From positions 1 to 64,000 of the forward strand of contig CAZQRA010000004.1 in the NCBI GenBank assembly GCA_964595575.1: a stretch of 64,000 nt of DNA, in the 5' to 3' direction. The stretch is from PALSA-612 sp964595575. Its GTDB lineage: Bacteria > Actinomycetota > Thermoleophilia > Gaiellales > Gaiellaceae. The translations under genes were made by a program, and so were the position numbers. The first letter of the stretch is position 1, and every line of letters starts with the position of its first letter. Under the pieces are notes generated by a model. The model had not been told where the DNA came from. It worked only from the letters and a program-made list of their open reading frames with translations, and ran no database searches. Positions 49,963-59,320 of the stretch are shown here, piece after piece.

Positions 49963-51072
49963 GTGAAGATCCTCCACCTCGCCGATGTCCACCTCGAGCG
50001 GCCCTTCCGGGGGCTCCGGCTCGAGCAGGCGAAGGCGGCGCGCCTCGGCCTGTGGGAGGCGTTCCGCCGCTGCCTGCGCATCGCGCGCGACCGGAAGGTC
50101 GACCTGGTCACCCTGGGCGGGGACTTGTGGGAGCACGAGCACGTGTCCAAGGACACGGTACGCTCGGTCGCCCACGAGCTCGCGCGCCTGGGCCTCCCTG
50201 TCCTCGCCGTCGCCGGCAACCACGACCCGGCCTCGCCCGGCGGGCCCTACGACTGGGTGGAGTGGCCGAGCAACGTCACCATCGTCCGCTTTAGCGAGCC
50301 CCGGGAGTACCGCCTGGATGGGGTCAGCGTGTGGGGGGTCTCGTGGACGGGCGGGTCCCTCCGGGCCCGCTTCCTGGATACTTTCCGAGCTCCCTCCGAC
50401 GGGCGCGCCCACCTCTTGCTGCTCCACGGCACCTGTCGCCCGCCCGCCTGGCTCCTCGACGAGGAGGATGCCTGCTGTCCCTTCACCCCCGACCAGGTCC
50501 GCGGGGCCGGCTTTGCCGCCTGTCTTGCCGGCCACTGGCACAAGGCCGCCTGGGAGGACGGGGTCTGCTACCCCGGCTCGCCGGAGCCACTCGGCTTCGA
50601 CGAGGACGGGCCCCACTGCGTCGCCCTGGTCGAGGTGCAGGACGAGGTGACCGTAGAGCTGGTAGCGGTGGCGGAGAGTCGCTTCCTCACGGTCGAGGTC
50701 GACTGCTCAGGCGCCGAGTCGGGAGCCGATGTGGAGGAGCGGGTCGAGGCCGAGCTTTCGGGCCTGGAGGGGCCGAGGGCGTACCTTCGCCTCCGCCTCG
50801 CAGGCCGCGTCGCCCCCGGCTGCGAGGTGGATAGGGAGGCGATCGAGCGGTCGTTGCTGCCCCGGTTCGCGGCGGCCCGAGTGGAGGATCGAACAGGGGT
50901 CGCCTACGACCTGGAGGCGCTGAGCCGTCTTCAGACGGTGGAAGGGGCCTTCGTCCGCCGACTGAAGGGGCGTCTCCAGGGAGCCCAGGGTAGCGAGCGG
51001 GAGGTGGTGGAGCGCGCGCTCGAGCTGGGGATAGCCTCGCTCCGCGGGGAGGGGTTACCCCGTGTGGATTGA
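49963..51072 (+). CDS. Metallophosphoesterase, SbcD/YhaO-like DNA repair nuclease
   Basis: 369 residues. Calcineurin-like metal motifs: LHLADVHLE (D-x-H), LVTLGGDLWEHE (G-D), VAGNHDPAS (GNHD), LLLLHGTC, and LAGHWHKAA (GHxH). C-terminal capping region about 230-360. Partner of the next gene: SbcD/Mre11-type nuclease with its SMC-like ATPase; the two overlap by 11 nt. GTG start; TACGAT at 49945-49950 may be its -10. Confidence 0.9.
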   Translation: MKILHLADVHLERPFRGLRLEQAKAARLGLWEAFRRCLRIARDRKVDLVTLGGDLWEHEHVSKDTVRSVAHELARLGLPVLAVAGNHDPASPGGPYDWVEWPSNVTIVRFSEPREYRLDGVSVWGVSWTGGSLRARFLDTFRAPSDGRAHLLLLHGTCRPPAWLLDEEDACCPFTPDQVRGAGFAACLAGHWHKAAWEDGVCYPGSPEPLGFDEDGPHCVALVEVQDEVTVELVAVAESRFLTVEVDCSGAESGADVEERVEAELSGLEGPRAYLRLRLAGRVAPGCEVDREAIERSLLPRFAAARVEDRTGVAYDLEALSRLQTVEGAFVRRLKGRLQGAQGSEREVVERALELGIASLRGEGLPRVD

Positions 51073-53503
51073 GCGCCTGGAGATCGACGGCTTCGGCAGG
51101 CTCCAGGGCGTGTTCGAGCTCGCCCCCGGCCTCAATGTGGTGGTGGGAGACAACGAGGCCGGCAAGTCCACCCTCCACGACGCCCTGGTGCGGGTCTTGT
51201 TCGGCTTCTCCGACCGAGAGCGGCGCGGCAGCGCCTCCGCCTGGCGGCGGAGCCGGCCCTGGGATCCTTCCCGCCCCTACCGGGCCCGCGCCCTCGTGCA
51301 CGGCGCCCACGGTCGCTCCTACTGGATCCAGTGGGACTTCGAGGCCCACGCGGTGCGGCTGCTCGATGCTGCCACCGGCGAGGACGAGTCGGCGCGGGTA
51401 GTAGGCAAGGGGAAGGCTGTCCGGCTCGGGGAGTACCTGCTGGGCATCGACCTCGACAACTTCCGGGGCATCTGCTGTCTCGACCAGACGGCCATCGTCC
51501 CCGTGCAGCGGTCGGACTGGCTGGCGGGCGCCCTGCAAAAGGCGGTGGCCAGCGTGGCCGGCGAGGCCGGAGTCGAGGGGGCGGATGGGCGGCTTCGCGA
51601 CCTCGTCTCCAGGCTGGGATACCGAGCGGACACCTACAAGCCCACCTCGACCGGGCGCGCGCTCCAGCTGGACAGGGAGAGGGAGCGCCTGCGGCGAGAG
51701 CTGGAGGCCGCTCGGGCGGCGCGGGACCGAGCCCAGGACCTGGCAGCGTCCCTTGCCCGTGCCCGGGGTCGTCGCAGCGAGCTCGAGGAGCGGGAAGCGG
51801 AGATGCGAGGGCGCCTCCTCGCCGGCGAGCTCCGTGCGGCTCAGGGCAGGCTCGAGGAGGCCAGGCGCCTCGCCGCCAAGGCCCGCAACGTCCCCGAGGC
51901 CGTTCCCGACGGCCCCTTCGCGGAGGCGGCCGAGATCAGGGCCCGTATCGACCACGTGGAGGGCGAGATCGCCCGCTGGGAGGAGCAGGCGGAACGCGCT
52001 GCGAAGGATGTGGCCGCGCTCGAGGAGCGGCGACAGGGCCTCGCCGCCCGCTACCGCGCCCTCGAGCCCGACGAGGGAGTCGACGACAGCCACGAGTCGG
52101 CGGTGCGGGAGGCCTGGGCTGCGCTCCAGGCCCTCTCCGGGCAAGCAGGGGCTCCAGCCCGGTCCTCCTCGGGCCGGCGCCGGGGCTTTGCCTGGATCGC
52201 CCCCGTCGTCCTCACCTTGGGGCTGGCCTGGCTCGTTGCCAAGGCGGCCAGGGCTCTCGCCGACTGGATCGCCCGCCGCGCTCAGGAGGCTGCTCGCAGC
52301 CGCCAGCGCCGGGAGCTGGAGGAGCGGCTCCGAGCCGAGCTTGCCCGAGCGGGGGTGGCGGAGGGTGGCGACCTCGGGGAGGCCTGTACGGCTTACCTGG
52401 CCGCCTGCGGGCGACGACGGGAGCGGGTGGCGCTGGGGCGCGAGCTGGCCGAGATCGAGACGGAGATCGCCCGCCGGGCCGAGCCGATGAGAGCCGTGGA
52501 GCGGGCCCGGGCGAGCCTGGGCGAGCTGGAGGCGGAGCTCCGTCGCCTGTACGAGAGGGCGGGCATTCCCGCCGCCGACCTGGCGGCTGCAGGGCGGGCG
52601 TTGGCTCAGCTCGAGGAGGCGCGGGAGCAGGCGCTCCGCCGCAAGCAAGAGGCGGAGGCGGCGGCGAAGGCCCTGGGGACGCTGCTGGCCGGGGAGGAGA
52701 TCGCCAATCTCGAGCGTCGGGCGGGCGAGCTTGCCCGGCGGCTGAGCGAGCACCAGAGCCGGTACGGTGGAGCCCCTCCCGAGCCGATCGAGGTCGATCG
52801 GGGTCGCCGAGCGCTCGACGACCTCGAGGGGGAGGTGCGCCGCGCGGTCGAGGAGGAAGCCCGCCTTCGCGCCGAGCTGGAGGGACTGGAGGAGGGTCTT
52901 CCCCGGGTATCCGAGCTGGAGGAGGCGCTGAGCGCGGTCGAGGACGAGCTCAGGCGGCTCGAGCTCTACCGGGATGCGGCTAGGCTCGCCCGGGAGGCTT
53001 TGAGCGAGGCGGCCCAGGAGGTCCATCGCGCCTTCGCTCCCCACCTCAACGGAGCCCTGGCCCGCGCCCTTCCCCGCATCACGGGCGGGCGCTACGCCGA
53101 GGCTCTGGTCGCGGACGACCTCTCGCTCAAGGTGCGGGCCCCGGAGACGGGCGAGCTCGTCGAGCCCGAGCGGCTGAGCCGAGGAACCCAGGACCAGATC
53201 TTCCTCGTCCAGCGGCTCGAGATCGCCCGTCTGCTCGACCCCACCACCGGGGCGGCCCCGCTCCTTCTGGACGATCCCTTCGCCCACTTCGACCCCACCC
53301 GGCTACGCCTCGGTCTTGAGCTCCTGGCCGAGGTCGCCCAGGAGCGGCAGGTGATCCTCTTCTCCGAGGACCCGGCTCTTATCGACCTCGCCGGGCGGGT
53401 CTGCTCCCGGGTCCACGTCGTGTCCTTGGCGCCGGCCGAGCCCCCTCAGGGAGCGCCGCCTTCTCCAGCTGCGTCCAGGGCCGCCCGCAGGGAGGCGACG
53501 TAG
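51062..53503 (+). CDS. SMC-like ATPase (YhaN/SbcC-type)
   Basis: 813 residues. N-terminal LEIDGFGRLQGVF and Walker A VVGDNEAGKST (about 28-38), long coiled coils rich in Glu/Arg/Ala (about 200-350 and 420-630) broken by a hydrophobic segment (GFAWIAPVVLTLGLAWLVA, about 376-395) typical of YhaN, then ABC signature LSRGTQDQIFLVQRLEIARLL and Walker B PLLLDDPFAHFD. Likely forms a Mre11-Rad50-like complex with the preceding phosphoesterase. Its last 58 bases overlap the end of convergent trpA. Confidence 0.9.
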   Translation: MWIERLEIDGFGRLQGVFELAPGLNVVVGDNEAGKSTLHDALVRVLFGFSDRERRGSASAWRRSRPWDPSRPYRARALVHGAHGRSYWIQWDFEAHAVRLLDAATGEDESARVVGKGKAVRLGEYLLGIDLDNFRGICCLDQTAIVPVQRSDWLAGALQKAVASVAGEAGVEGADGRLRDLVSRLGYRADTYKPTSTGRALQLDRERERLRRELEAARAARDRAQDLAASLARARGRRSELEEREAEMRGRLLAGELRAAQGRLEEARRLAAKARNVPEAVPDGPFAEAAEIRARIDHVEGEIARWEEQAERAAKDVAALEERRQGLAARYRALEPDEGVDDSHESAVREAWAALQALSGQAGAPARSSSGRRRGFAWIAPVVLTLGLAWLVAKAARALADWIARRAQEAARSRQRRELEERLRAELARAGVAEGGDLGEACTAYLAACGRRRERVALGRELAEIETEIARRAEPMRAVERARASLGELEAELRRLYERAGIPAADLAAAGRALAQLEEAREQALRRKQEAEAAAKALGTLLAGEEIANLERRAGELARRLSEHQSRYGGAPPEPIEVDRGRRALDDLEGEVRRAVEEEARLRAELEGLEEGLPRVSELEEALSAVEDELRRLELYRDAARLAREALSEAAQEVHRAFAPHLNGALARALPRITGGRYAEALVADDLSLKVRAPETGELVEPERLSRGTQDQIFLVQRLEIARLLDPTTGAAPLLLDDPFAHFDPTRLRLGLELLAEVAQERQVILFSEDPALIDLAGRVCSRVHVVSLAPAEPPQGAPPSPAASRAARREAT

Positions 53504-54195
53504 CGGCGCAGGGCCTGTGGGCCCTCCTCCGCCACCTCCAGGGCCCGCGAGCCGACCACGACGCCGTCGGCGAGGAGGGCGGCGGCCCGGGCCTGCTCGG
53601 GAGTGGCGATGCCGAAGCCGGCGTACAGGGGGACGGAAGCCAGCCGACGGGCCCGCTCGACCAGGTCGGCGAGTCGGGGCGAGAGCCTCTCCCGCGGCCC
53701 AGTGGTGCCGGTGAGGGTGACGAGGTAGAGCCAGCCGTCCGTCCGCTCGGCGGCGAGGCGGATGCGCTCGTCGGTGGAGGTGGGGGCGACGAGCTGGACG
53801 CGGCGGAGCTCAGGGCGCTCGTCGACGGGAAGGTCGGCCACGATGAGGCTGGTGGCGCCGGCGACCCGGGCATCCCGCTCCAGCCGCTCGTAGCCGTAGG
53901 CCTCGAGCAGGGAGGCGTAGGTCATGGGGACGAGGGGCACGGGCACCCGCTCCCGCACCCGGGCCAGGCACTCCAGGCAGGCGGCGGTGCGCATGCCCTC
54001 GGCCAGGGCCCGCTCGGCCGCCCGGCGGATGACCGGCCCATCCGCCAAGGGGTCGGAGAAGGGAAAGCCGATCTCGACCAGATCGGCCCCTCCTTCCACC
54101 GCCGCCTCGGCCAGGACAGGGGTGAGTCGCCCGGCCATGAGGTAGATGCACAGGGCCTTGCGCCCCGGTCCTCCTGCGGCGGCGTCACGAGCCAT
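53446..54195 (-). CDS. trpA: Tryptophan synthase alpha chain
   Basis: Cleaves indole-3-glycerol phosphate to indole. 249 residues, slightly short. Motifs: GGADLVEIGFPFSDPLADGPV with catalytic Glu and Asp, VPLVPMTYASLLEAYG, SLIVADLPVDE, and VPLYAGFGIATPEQA. GTG or ATG start at 54195 overlaps trpB by 11 nt. Last gene of the trp operon; its 3' end overlaps the convergent SMC-like gene. Confidence 0.95.
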   Translation of the reverse strand: MARDAAAGGPGRKALCIYLMAGRLTPVLAEAAVEGGADLVEIGFPFSDPLADGPVIRRAAERALAEGMRTAACLECLARVRERVPVPLVPMTYASLLEAYGYERLERDARVAGATSLIVADLPVDERPELRRVQLVAPTSTDERIRLAAERTDGWLYLVTLTGTTGPRERLSPRLADLVERARRLASVPLYAGFGIATPEQARAAALLADGVVVGSRALEVAEEGPQALRRYVASLRAALDAAGEGGAP

Positions 54196-55312
54196 GGAGG
54201 TACCTGAGGGCCTCGTCGAGGTCCTTGTCGCCTCGACCGGAAAGGCAGACGACGATGAGCTCCGCCTCGAGCTCGGCGGCCCGGGCGAGCGCGTGAGCCG
54301 GCTCCAGGGCGGGGATGATCCCCTCTGTCTCGGCCAGCCGCTTGAAGGCAGAGAGCGCCTCCTCGTCGGTGGCGGTCACGTACTCCGCTCGGCCCGAGTC
54401 GCGGAGGAAGGCGTGCTCGGGGCCCACCCCGGGGTAGTCCAGCCCGGCCGAGATGGAGTGCGCGTCCAGGATCTGCCCGTCCTCGTCGGCGAGGAGCGAG
54501 GAGCGGGCGCCGTGGAGGACGCCGGCCCGGCCCGTCCCCAGGCTGGCGGCACCTGCCGCCTCCACCCCCACTAGGCGCACCCCCTGGTCGGCCAGGAACC
54601 CGTAGAAGAGGCCGATGGCGTTCGAGCCCCCGCCCACGCAGGCGACCACGGCCTCGGGAAGCCGCCCCTCGGCGGCCAGCACCTGCTCCCGGGCCTCCCG
54701 GCCGATCACAGCCTGCAGGTCGCGCACGATCTCCGGGTAGGGGGAGGGGCCCACGCAGGAGCCGATGAGGTAGTGGGTCGTCTCCACGTTGGTGATCCAG
54801 TCCCTGATGGCCTCGCTGGTCGCCTCCTTGAGGGTGCGGGTACCGAAGCCGACCGGCCGCACCTCCGCCCCGAGCAGGCGCATGCGCTCGACGTTGGGCC
54901 GCTGTCGGCGCATGTCCTCCTCGCCCATGTAGACGACGCAGTCGAGGCCGAAGCGGGCGCACACGGTGGCCGTGGCCACCCCGTGCTGGCCCGCCCCCGT
55001 CTCGGCCACGACCCGGCGCTTGCCCAGGCGGCGGGCGAGCACCGCCTGACCCAGGGCGTTGTTGAGCTTGTGGGCGCCGGTGTGGAGGAGATCCTCCCGC
55101 TTGAGGTAGATCCTCCGGCCGGGGGAGAAGCGCTGGGCCAGGGTGAGCGGCGTCGGCCGACCGGCGTACTCGCGACCGAGGGCGGCAAGCTCCTCCCAGA
55201 AGGCAGGGTCCTCTCGGGCTTTGTGCCAGCCCGCCTGGAGCTCGTCCAAGGCCGGGATGAGGGTCTCGGGCACGAACCTGCCTCCGTAGGGTCCGAAGAA
55301 GCCGTCGGTCAT
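54185..55312 (-). CDS. trpB: Tryptophan synthase beta chain
   Basis: PLP enzyme joining indole and serine. About 375 residues: PYGGRFVPETL, RPTPLTLAQR, KREDLLHTGAHKLNNALGQ (PLP Lys), ETGAGQHGVATAT, GGGSNAIGLFYGF, and SAGLDYPGVGPEHA, the standard TrpB1 set. ATG 55312 overlaps the trpCF stop (ATGA), preferred over GTG 55318. Confidence 0.97.
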   Translation of the reverse strand: MTDGFFGPYGGRFVPETLIPALDELQAGWHKAREDPAFWEELAALGREYAGRPTPLTLAQRFSPGRRIYLKREDLLHTGAHKLNNALGQAVLARRLGKRRVVAETGAGQHGVATATVCARFGLDCVVYMGEEDMRRQRPNVERMRLLGAEVRPVGFGTRTLKEATSEAIRDWITNVETTHYLIGSCVGPSPYPEIVRDLQAVIGREAREQVLAAEGRLPEAVVACVGGGSNAIGLFYGFLADQGVRLVGVEAAGAASLGTGRAGVLHGARSSLLADEDGQILDAHSISAGLDYPGVGPEHAFLRDSGRAEYVTATDEEALSAFKRLAETEGIIPALEPAHALARAAELEAELIVVCLSGRGDKDLDEALRYLHGS

Positions 55313-56466
55313 CGGCACGCCTCCACGAACGCGCGGACGCGGGCGTGGTCCTTGATCCCGGGCTCGATCTCGAGGCTTCTACTCGCGTCCACCGCCCAGG
55401 GCCGCACCACCTCGATGGCAGGGCCGACGTTCTCGGGCCCCAGGCCGCCGGCCAAAACCAGCCGGCCCTCGGTGGCCCGGGCCCGCTCCAGGTGCTCGGG
55501 GTCCTCCTCCTCCCAGGGAAGGTCGATCACCGTGGCCACCGTCCGGCCATCCCGGAGGAGGACGCCGTCGCGGCCCCGCACCTTGCCCTGCTCCCTGGGG
55601 TAGAGCTGGACGAGGTCGGCCCCGGTCTCCCTGGGCTCGCCCACGAGCACAGCCACCGAGAGGACCGTGTCGGGCACGTCGAGCAGGGTCTCCGCCGCTC
55701 GAGGGCTCTCGGGCACGAGCACGAACCCGAGGAGGTCGGCGCCCGCCTGGACGGCGGCGTCGACGTCCTCCTGGCGGGTGAGACCGCAGACCTTGACGAG
55801 TGGGCGGGACAGGAGCTCGGCCAGCTTGGTCGCCGGCTCGGGGGCGCGCATGAGGGCCGAGCCTACAAGCACCGCCTGGGCGCCGGCGAGCTCCGCCGCC
55901 GCCGCTTGGGCCCGCGTCCACACCCCGCTCTCTGCCACCACCACGCGATCGCGGGGGGCCTGGGCCACGAGGTCGAGCTGGCGTCGCCGGTCGACGGCGA
56001 AGGTGGCGAGGTCGCGGGCGTTGATGCCGATCGGGTCTGCCCCCAGGGCCACGGCCCGGCGTAGCTCGGCGGCGTCGTGGGCCTCCACCAGGCAGTCGAG
56101 ACCGAGCTTCGCCGCCCGCTCCATGAGGGCGAGGCAGCGGCGGTCGTCCAGGTCGCGCAGGAGGAGAAGGACGGCGTCGGCTCCAGCCCGCCGGAGCTCG
56201 ACCAGATCCTGCTCGGCGCGGAAGAAGCCCTTGGCGAGGAGGGGCAGGGAGCAGGCCCGGCGGGCCGCCTCCAGGTCGGCGATCGAGCCTCCGAAGCGCT
56301 CGTCCACCAGGATGGACACGGCTGCCGCTCCTGCCTGCTCGAAGGCGGAGGCGAGGGCGGCCGGGTCGGCGTGGGGACGCAGGTCGCCGGCCGAAGGGGA
56401 GCGGCGCTTCACCTCGGCGATCGCGGCCAGCCCTGGGCCGGCGAGGGCCTCGCGGAAGCGGCCCAC
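55309..56466 (-). CDS. trpCF: Fused indole-3-glycerol-phosphate synthase and phosphoribosylanthranilate isomerase (TrpC-TrpF)
   Basis: About 385 residues in one frame. Residues 1-217 are TrpC: IAEVKRRSPSAGDL, LLAKGFF, GADAVLLLLRDL, LVEAHDAAEL, GINARDLATF and VVAESGV. From about 222 it is TrpF: VKVCGLTRQEDVDAAVQAGADLLGFV, then VQLYP and LAGGLGPENVGPAI, ending WAVDASRSLEIEPGIKDH. Both active-site sets are present, so it should catalyse both steps as the E. coli fusion does. GTG 56466 shares one base with the trpD stop. Confidence 0.93.
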   Translation of the reverse strand: MGRFREALAGPGLAAIAEVKRRSPSAGDLRPHADPAALASAFEQAGAAAVSILVDERFGGSIADLEAARRACSLPLLAKGFFRAEQDLVELRRAGADAVLLLLRDLDDRRCLALMERAAKLGLDCLVEAHDAAELRRAVALGADPIGINARDLATFAVDRRRQLDLVAQAPRDRVVVAESGVWTRAQAAAAELAGAQAVLVGSALMRAPEPATKLAELLSRPLVKVCGLTRQEDVDAAVQAGADLLGFVLVPESPRAAETLLDVPDTVLSVAVLVGEPRETGADLVQLYPREQGKVRGRDGVLLRDGRTVATVIDLPWEEEDPEHLERARATEGRLVLAGGLGPENVGPAIEVVRPWAVDASRSLEIEPGIKDHARVRAFVEACR

Positions 56467-57491
56467 TAGCGCCCGGCCTCCTCCCGGGAAAAGGCGATGA
56501 GCTCGTCCAGTCGGGCGACGGCGGCCCCGGAGTCGACGGCCTCCGCGGCCACGACCAGCCCTTCCCGGAGATCCTCTGCCCGACCGGCGGCGACGAGGGC
56601 CCCGGCGGCGTTGAGGAGGACGGCGGCGCGGCGGCCGGTCCGGTCCCGGCCGGCGAGGACGGCCCGCAGGGTGGCGGCGTTCTCCGCGGGCGATCCGCCC
56701 CGAAGCTCCTCCGGCCGGCAGAGCGGCAGGTCGAGCTCCGCGGGGTCGACGACCCGCTCGCGGATGGTTCCGCAGACGACCTCGTAGACGAGGTTGGGAC
56801 CGGCCGGGGACAGCTCGTCGATACCCCCTGCTCCGTGCACGACCAGGGCTCGGCGAGCTCCCAGCTGAGCGAGCACCTGGGCCAGGGTGGGCACGAGGTC
56901 GGGAGCGTACACGCCCACGATCTGGCAGGGGGCGCCGGCGGGATTGGCGAGGGGGCCTAGCAAGTTGAAGACGGTGCGGATGCCCAGCTCCCTCCGCACC
57001 GGGGCAGCGTGGCGGAAGCCGGGGTGGAGGGAGGGGGCGAAGAGGAAGCCGAAGCCCAGCTCGTCGATGGAGCGGGCTACGCGCTCTGGGGGGAGATCGA
57101 GGACAAACCCCAGCGCCTCGAGGACGTCGGCCGAGCCGCAGGCCGAGGACACAGCCCGGTTTCCGTGCTTGGCCACCGCCGCGCCCGCCGCCGCCGCCAC
57201 CAGCGCCGCCGCGGTCGACAGGTTGAGAGTGGCCTGGCCATCGCCGCCGGTACCGGCCGTGTCGACGAGATCCTCCCTCCGGGGTCGCACCGCCAGGGCC
57301 TGCGCCCGCAGGGCCTCGGCGCAGCCGGCGATCTCCTCCACGGTCTCGCCCTTGGCGCGCAGGGCGACGAGGAAGGCCGCGATCTGGGCCTGGGTTGCCT
57401 CCCCGGCCATGACCGCCTCCATGACCGCTCGGGCCTCCTTCCGGCGCAGGGAGCGGCCGTCGAGGAGCTGGGACACGGCCTGCTGGATCAC
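56466..57491 (-). CDS. trpD: Anthranilate phosphoribosyltransferase
   Basis: Adds PRPP to anthranilate. 341 residues: DTAGTGGDGQATLNLSTAAA, VAKHGNRAVSSACGSADVLEALG, FLFAPSLHPGF, RTVFNLLGPLANPA and VHGAGGIDELS, all standard TrpD motifs. GTG 57491 overlaps the trpG stop (GTGA). Confidence 0.96.
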   Translation of the reverse strand: MIQQAVSQLLDGRSLRRKEARAVMEAVMAGEATQAQIAAFLVALRAKGETVEEIAGCAEALRAQALAVRPRREDLVDTAGTGGDGQATLNLSTAAALVAAAAGAAVAKHGNRAVSSACGSADVLEALGFVLDLPPERVARSIDELGFGFLFAPSLHPGFRHAAPVRRELGIRTVFNLLGPLANPAGAPCQIVGVYAPDLVPTLAQVLAQLGARRALVVHGAGGIDELSPAGPNLVYEVVCGTIRERVVDPAELDLPLCRPEELRGGSPAENAATLRAVLAGRDRTGRRAAVLLNAAGALVAAGRAEDLREGLVVAAEAVDSGAAVARLDELIAFSREEAGR

Positions 57492-58054
57492 CGGCCTCCC
57501 TCCAGGAAGTTGCGGAGAAGGTCGCGGCCCAGGGGCAAGGTGAGAACCGACTCGGGGTGGAACTGAACCCCGTCCACCGGTAGCTCCCGATGGCGGACGG
57601 CCATGATCTCCCCATCCTCGCTGCGGGCTGAGACCTCGAGCACGTCGGGCACGCGCTGGGCCGCTAGGGAGTGGTAGCGACCGGCCTTGAACCCCTGGGG
57701 AAGGCCCCGGAAGATGCCCCTCCCGTCGTGGTGGATCTCGCTGGCCTTGCCGTGAAGGAGCCGCTGGGCCTGGCCGATCGCTCCTCCGAACGCCTCCACG
57801 ATCGCCTGGTGACCGAGGCAGACCCCGAGCGTGGGAGTGGTGGGAGCGAGCCGCCGGATCACCTCCAGGGTGATGCCCGAGTCGCTGGGGCGTCCCGGGC
57901 CGGGGGAGACCACGAGGTAGGAAGGTCGAAGAGCCACGGCCTCCTCCACCGTGATCTCGTCGTTCCGACGCACGAGCACCTCCTGGCCCAGCTCCTCGAG
58001 GAGGTGGGCGAGGTTGTAGGTAAAGGAGTCGTAGTTGTCGACCAGCAGGATCAC
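57488..58054 (-). CDS. trpG: Anthranilate synthase component II (glutamine amidotransferase)
   Basis: 188 residues, supplies ammonia to TrpE. LVDNYDSFTYNLAHLLEELG, SPGPGRP, GVCLGHQAIVEAFGG (catalytic Cys), RYHSL and VQFHPESV (catalytic His and Glu). GTG 58054 overlaps the trpE stop (GTGA); no PabA/TrpG fusion. Confidence 0.96.
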   Translation of the reverse strand: MILLVDNYDSFTYNLAHLLEELGQEVLVRRNDEITVEEAVALRPSYLVVSPGPGRPSDSGITLEVIRRLAPTTPTLGVCLGHQAIVEAFGGAIGQAQRLLHGKASEIHHDGRGIFRGLPQGFKAGRYHSLAAQRVPDVLEVSARSEDGEIMAVRHRELPVDGVQFHPESVLTLPLGRDLLRNFLEGGR

Positions 58055-59283
58055 CGGACTCCCTCCGCCAAGGCGATGGCCGTCTCTAGGGCCGCCAGCT
58101 TGCGCAGGCACTCCTCGTGCTCGGAGACGGGATCGGAGTCGGCCACGATCCCCGCCCCTGCCTGCAGGTGGGCCACTCCGTCGGCCAGGAGAATGGTGCG
58201 GATGGCGATGCAGGTGTCGAGCGAGCCGTCGGGAAAGGCGTACCCGACGGCGCCGGCGTAGGGCCCCCGCCGGTAGCCCTCCAGCTCGGAGATGATCTGC
58301 ATAGCCCGCACTTTGGGGGCTCCCGAGACGGTGCCGGCGGGGAAGCAGGCCCGGAGGAGGTCGAACGGCTGCACCCCGTCTCGGAGCTCGCCTGCCACCT
58401 CGGACACGAGGTGGCTGACGTGGGAGAAGCGCTCGAGCTCGAGGAAGCGCTCCACCCGCACCGTGCCCGCCCGACACACCCGGGAGAGGTCGTTCCGGCC
58501 TAGGTCAACCAGCATCACGTGCTCTGCTCGGTCCTTCTCCGAGGCGAGGAGGGCCTCCTCGGCCCGGGCTCCCCGACCGGCGGTGCCGGCGATGGGGTTG
58601 ACGCTGGCCCGCCTTCCCTCCAGCTTCACCAGGGTCTCCGGGGACGAGCCCACGAGAGCCAGGTCGGAGAGCTCGAGGAGGAAGGTGTACGGGGAAGGGT
58701 TGATGCGCCGAAGAGCGCGGTAGATGGCGAGGGCGGTGGCAGAGGTGGGGCGCAGCGCCCGCTGGGAGAGGACGATCTGGTAGGCGTCCCCGGCCCGGAT
58801 GTACTCCTTGGCCTTGACCACCGCTCCTTCGTACTCGTGGCGGGTGGGAAAGCGGCGGGTCTGCCCGGGTCGACCGCCCGTCCCGGCCGCAGGGAGCTCG
58901 CAGGGGCGCTCGAGCAGGGCCGCCAGCTCGGCGGCGTCTCCCCGGAGGACGTCGGCGAAGCCGTAGGCGTGGTCGAAGCGAACCAAGGTCTCGGCCACGA
59001 CGAACCTGCTCTCCGGGAACGGCGGTCCCTCCTCGGGAAGCGGCACGCTGGGCTCCAGCTTGGCCACGTAGTCGTAGCCGAGGTAGCCCACCACCGGCTC
59101 TCCCGAGCGCTCCGCCTCGTCCAGGTCGATCAGGTGCGAGCCGCACCCGACGAAGGAGTAGCGCCCCAGGCGCCCCTGCTCCACCGACTCGAGCAGGAAG
59201 GCCGCCTCGGCCTGGCCTCGCAGTCGGAGGTAGGCGGCGAGGGGGGTGACGAGGTCTGTGGGAATGACGGCGGTCGGATTCAT
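58051..59283 (-). CDS. trpE: Anthranilate synthase component I
   Basis: Makes anthranilate from chorismate with TrpG. 410 residues, shorter than usual (about 500) because the N-terminal part is compact, yet the feedback motif LLES (AFLLESVEQGRLGRYSF) is present. Catalytic region: EYIRAGDAYQIVLSQR, INPSPYTFLLE, SSPETLVKL, PIAGTAGRG, LVDLGRNDLSRV, FPAGTVSGAPKVRAM. ATG 59283 is chosen; GGAGG lies only 2 nt upstream, directly after the attenuator terminator. Expression is controlled by the upstream leader. Confidence 0.94.
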   Translation of the reverse strand: MNPTAVIPTDLVTPLAAYLRLRGQAEAAFLLESVEQGRLGRYSFVGCGSHLIDLDEAERSGEPVVGYLGYDYVAKLEPSVPLPEEGPPFPESRFVVAETLVRFDHAYGFADVLRGDAAELAALLERPCELPAAGTGGRPGQTRRFPTRHEYEGAVVKAKEYIRAGDAYQIVLSQRALRPTSATALAIYRALRRINPSPYTFLLELSDLALVGSSPETLVKLEGRRASVNPIAGTAGRGARAEEALLASEKDRAEHVMLVDLGRNDLSRVCRAGTVRVERFLELERFSHVSHLVSEVAGELRDGVQPFDLLRACFPAGTVSGAPKVRAMQIISELEGYRRGPYAGAVGYAFPDGSLDTCIAIRTILLADGVAHLQAGAGIVADSDPVSEHEECLRKLAALETAIALAEGVR

Positions 59284-59295
59284 GTCCTCCAACGC

Positions 59296-59320
59296 AAAAA
59301 GGCCTTCCCGAGGAAGGCCT
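59296..59320 (-). terminator. Intrinsic terminator of the trp attenuator
   Basis: On the minus strand AGGCCTTCC (59320-59312), loop TCG, GGAAGGCCT (59308-59300) form a perfect 9-bp hairpin followed by TTTTT (59300-59296). It ends 13 nt before the trpE ATG, so it must be avoided for trpE to be transcribed. Confidence 0.85.
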
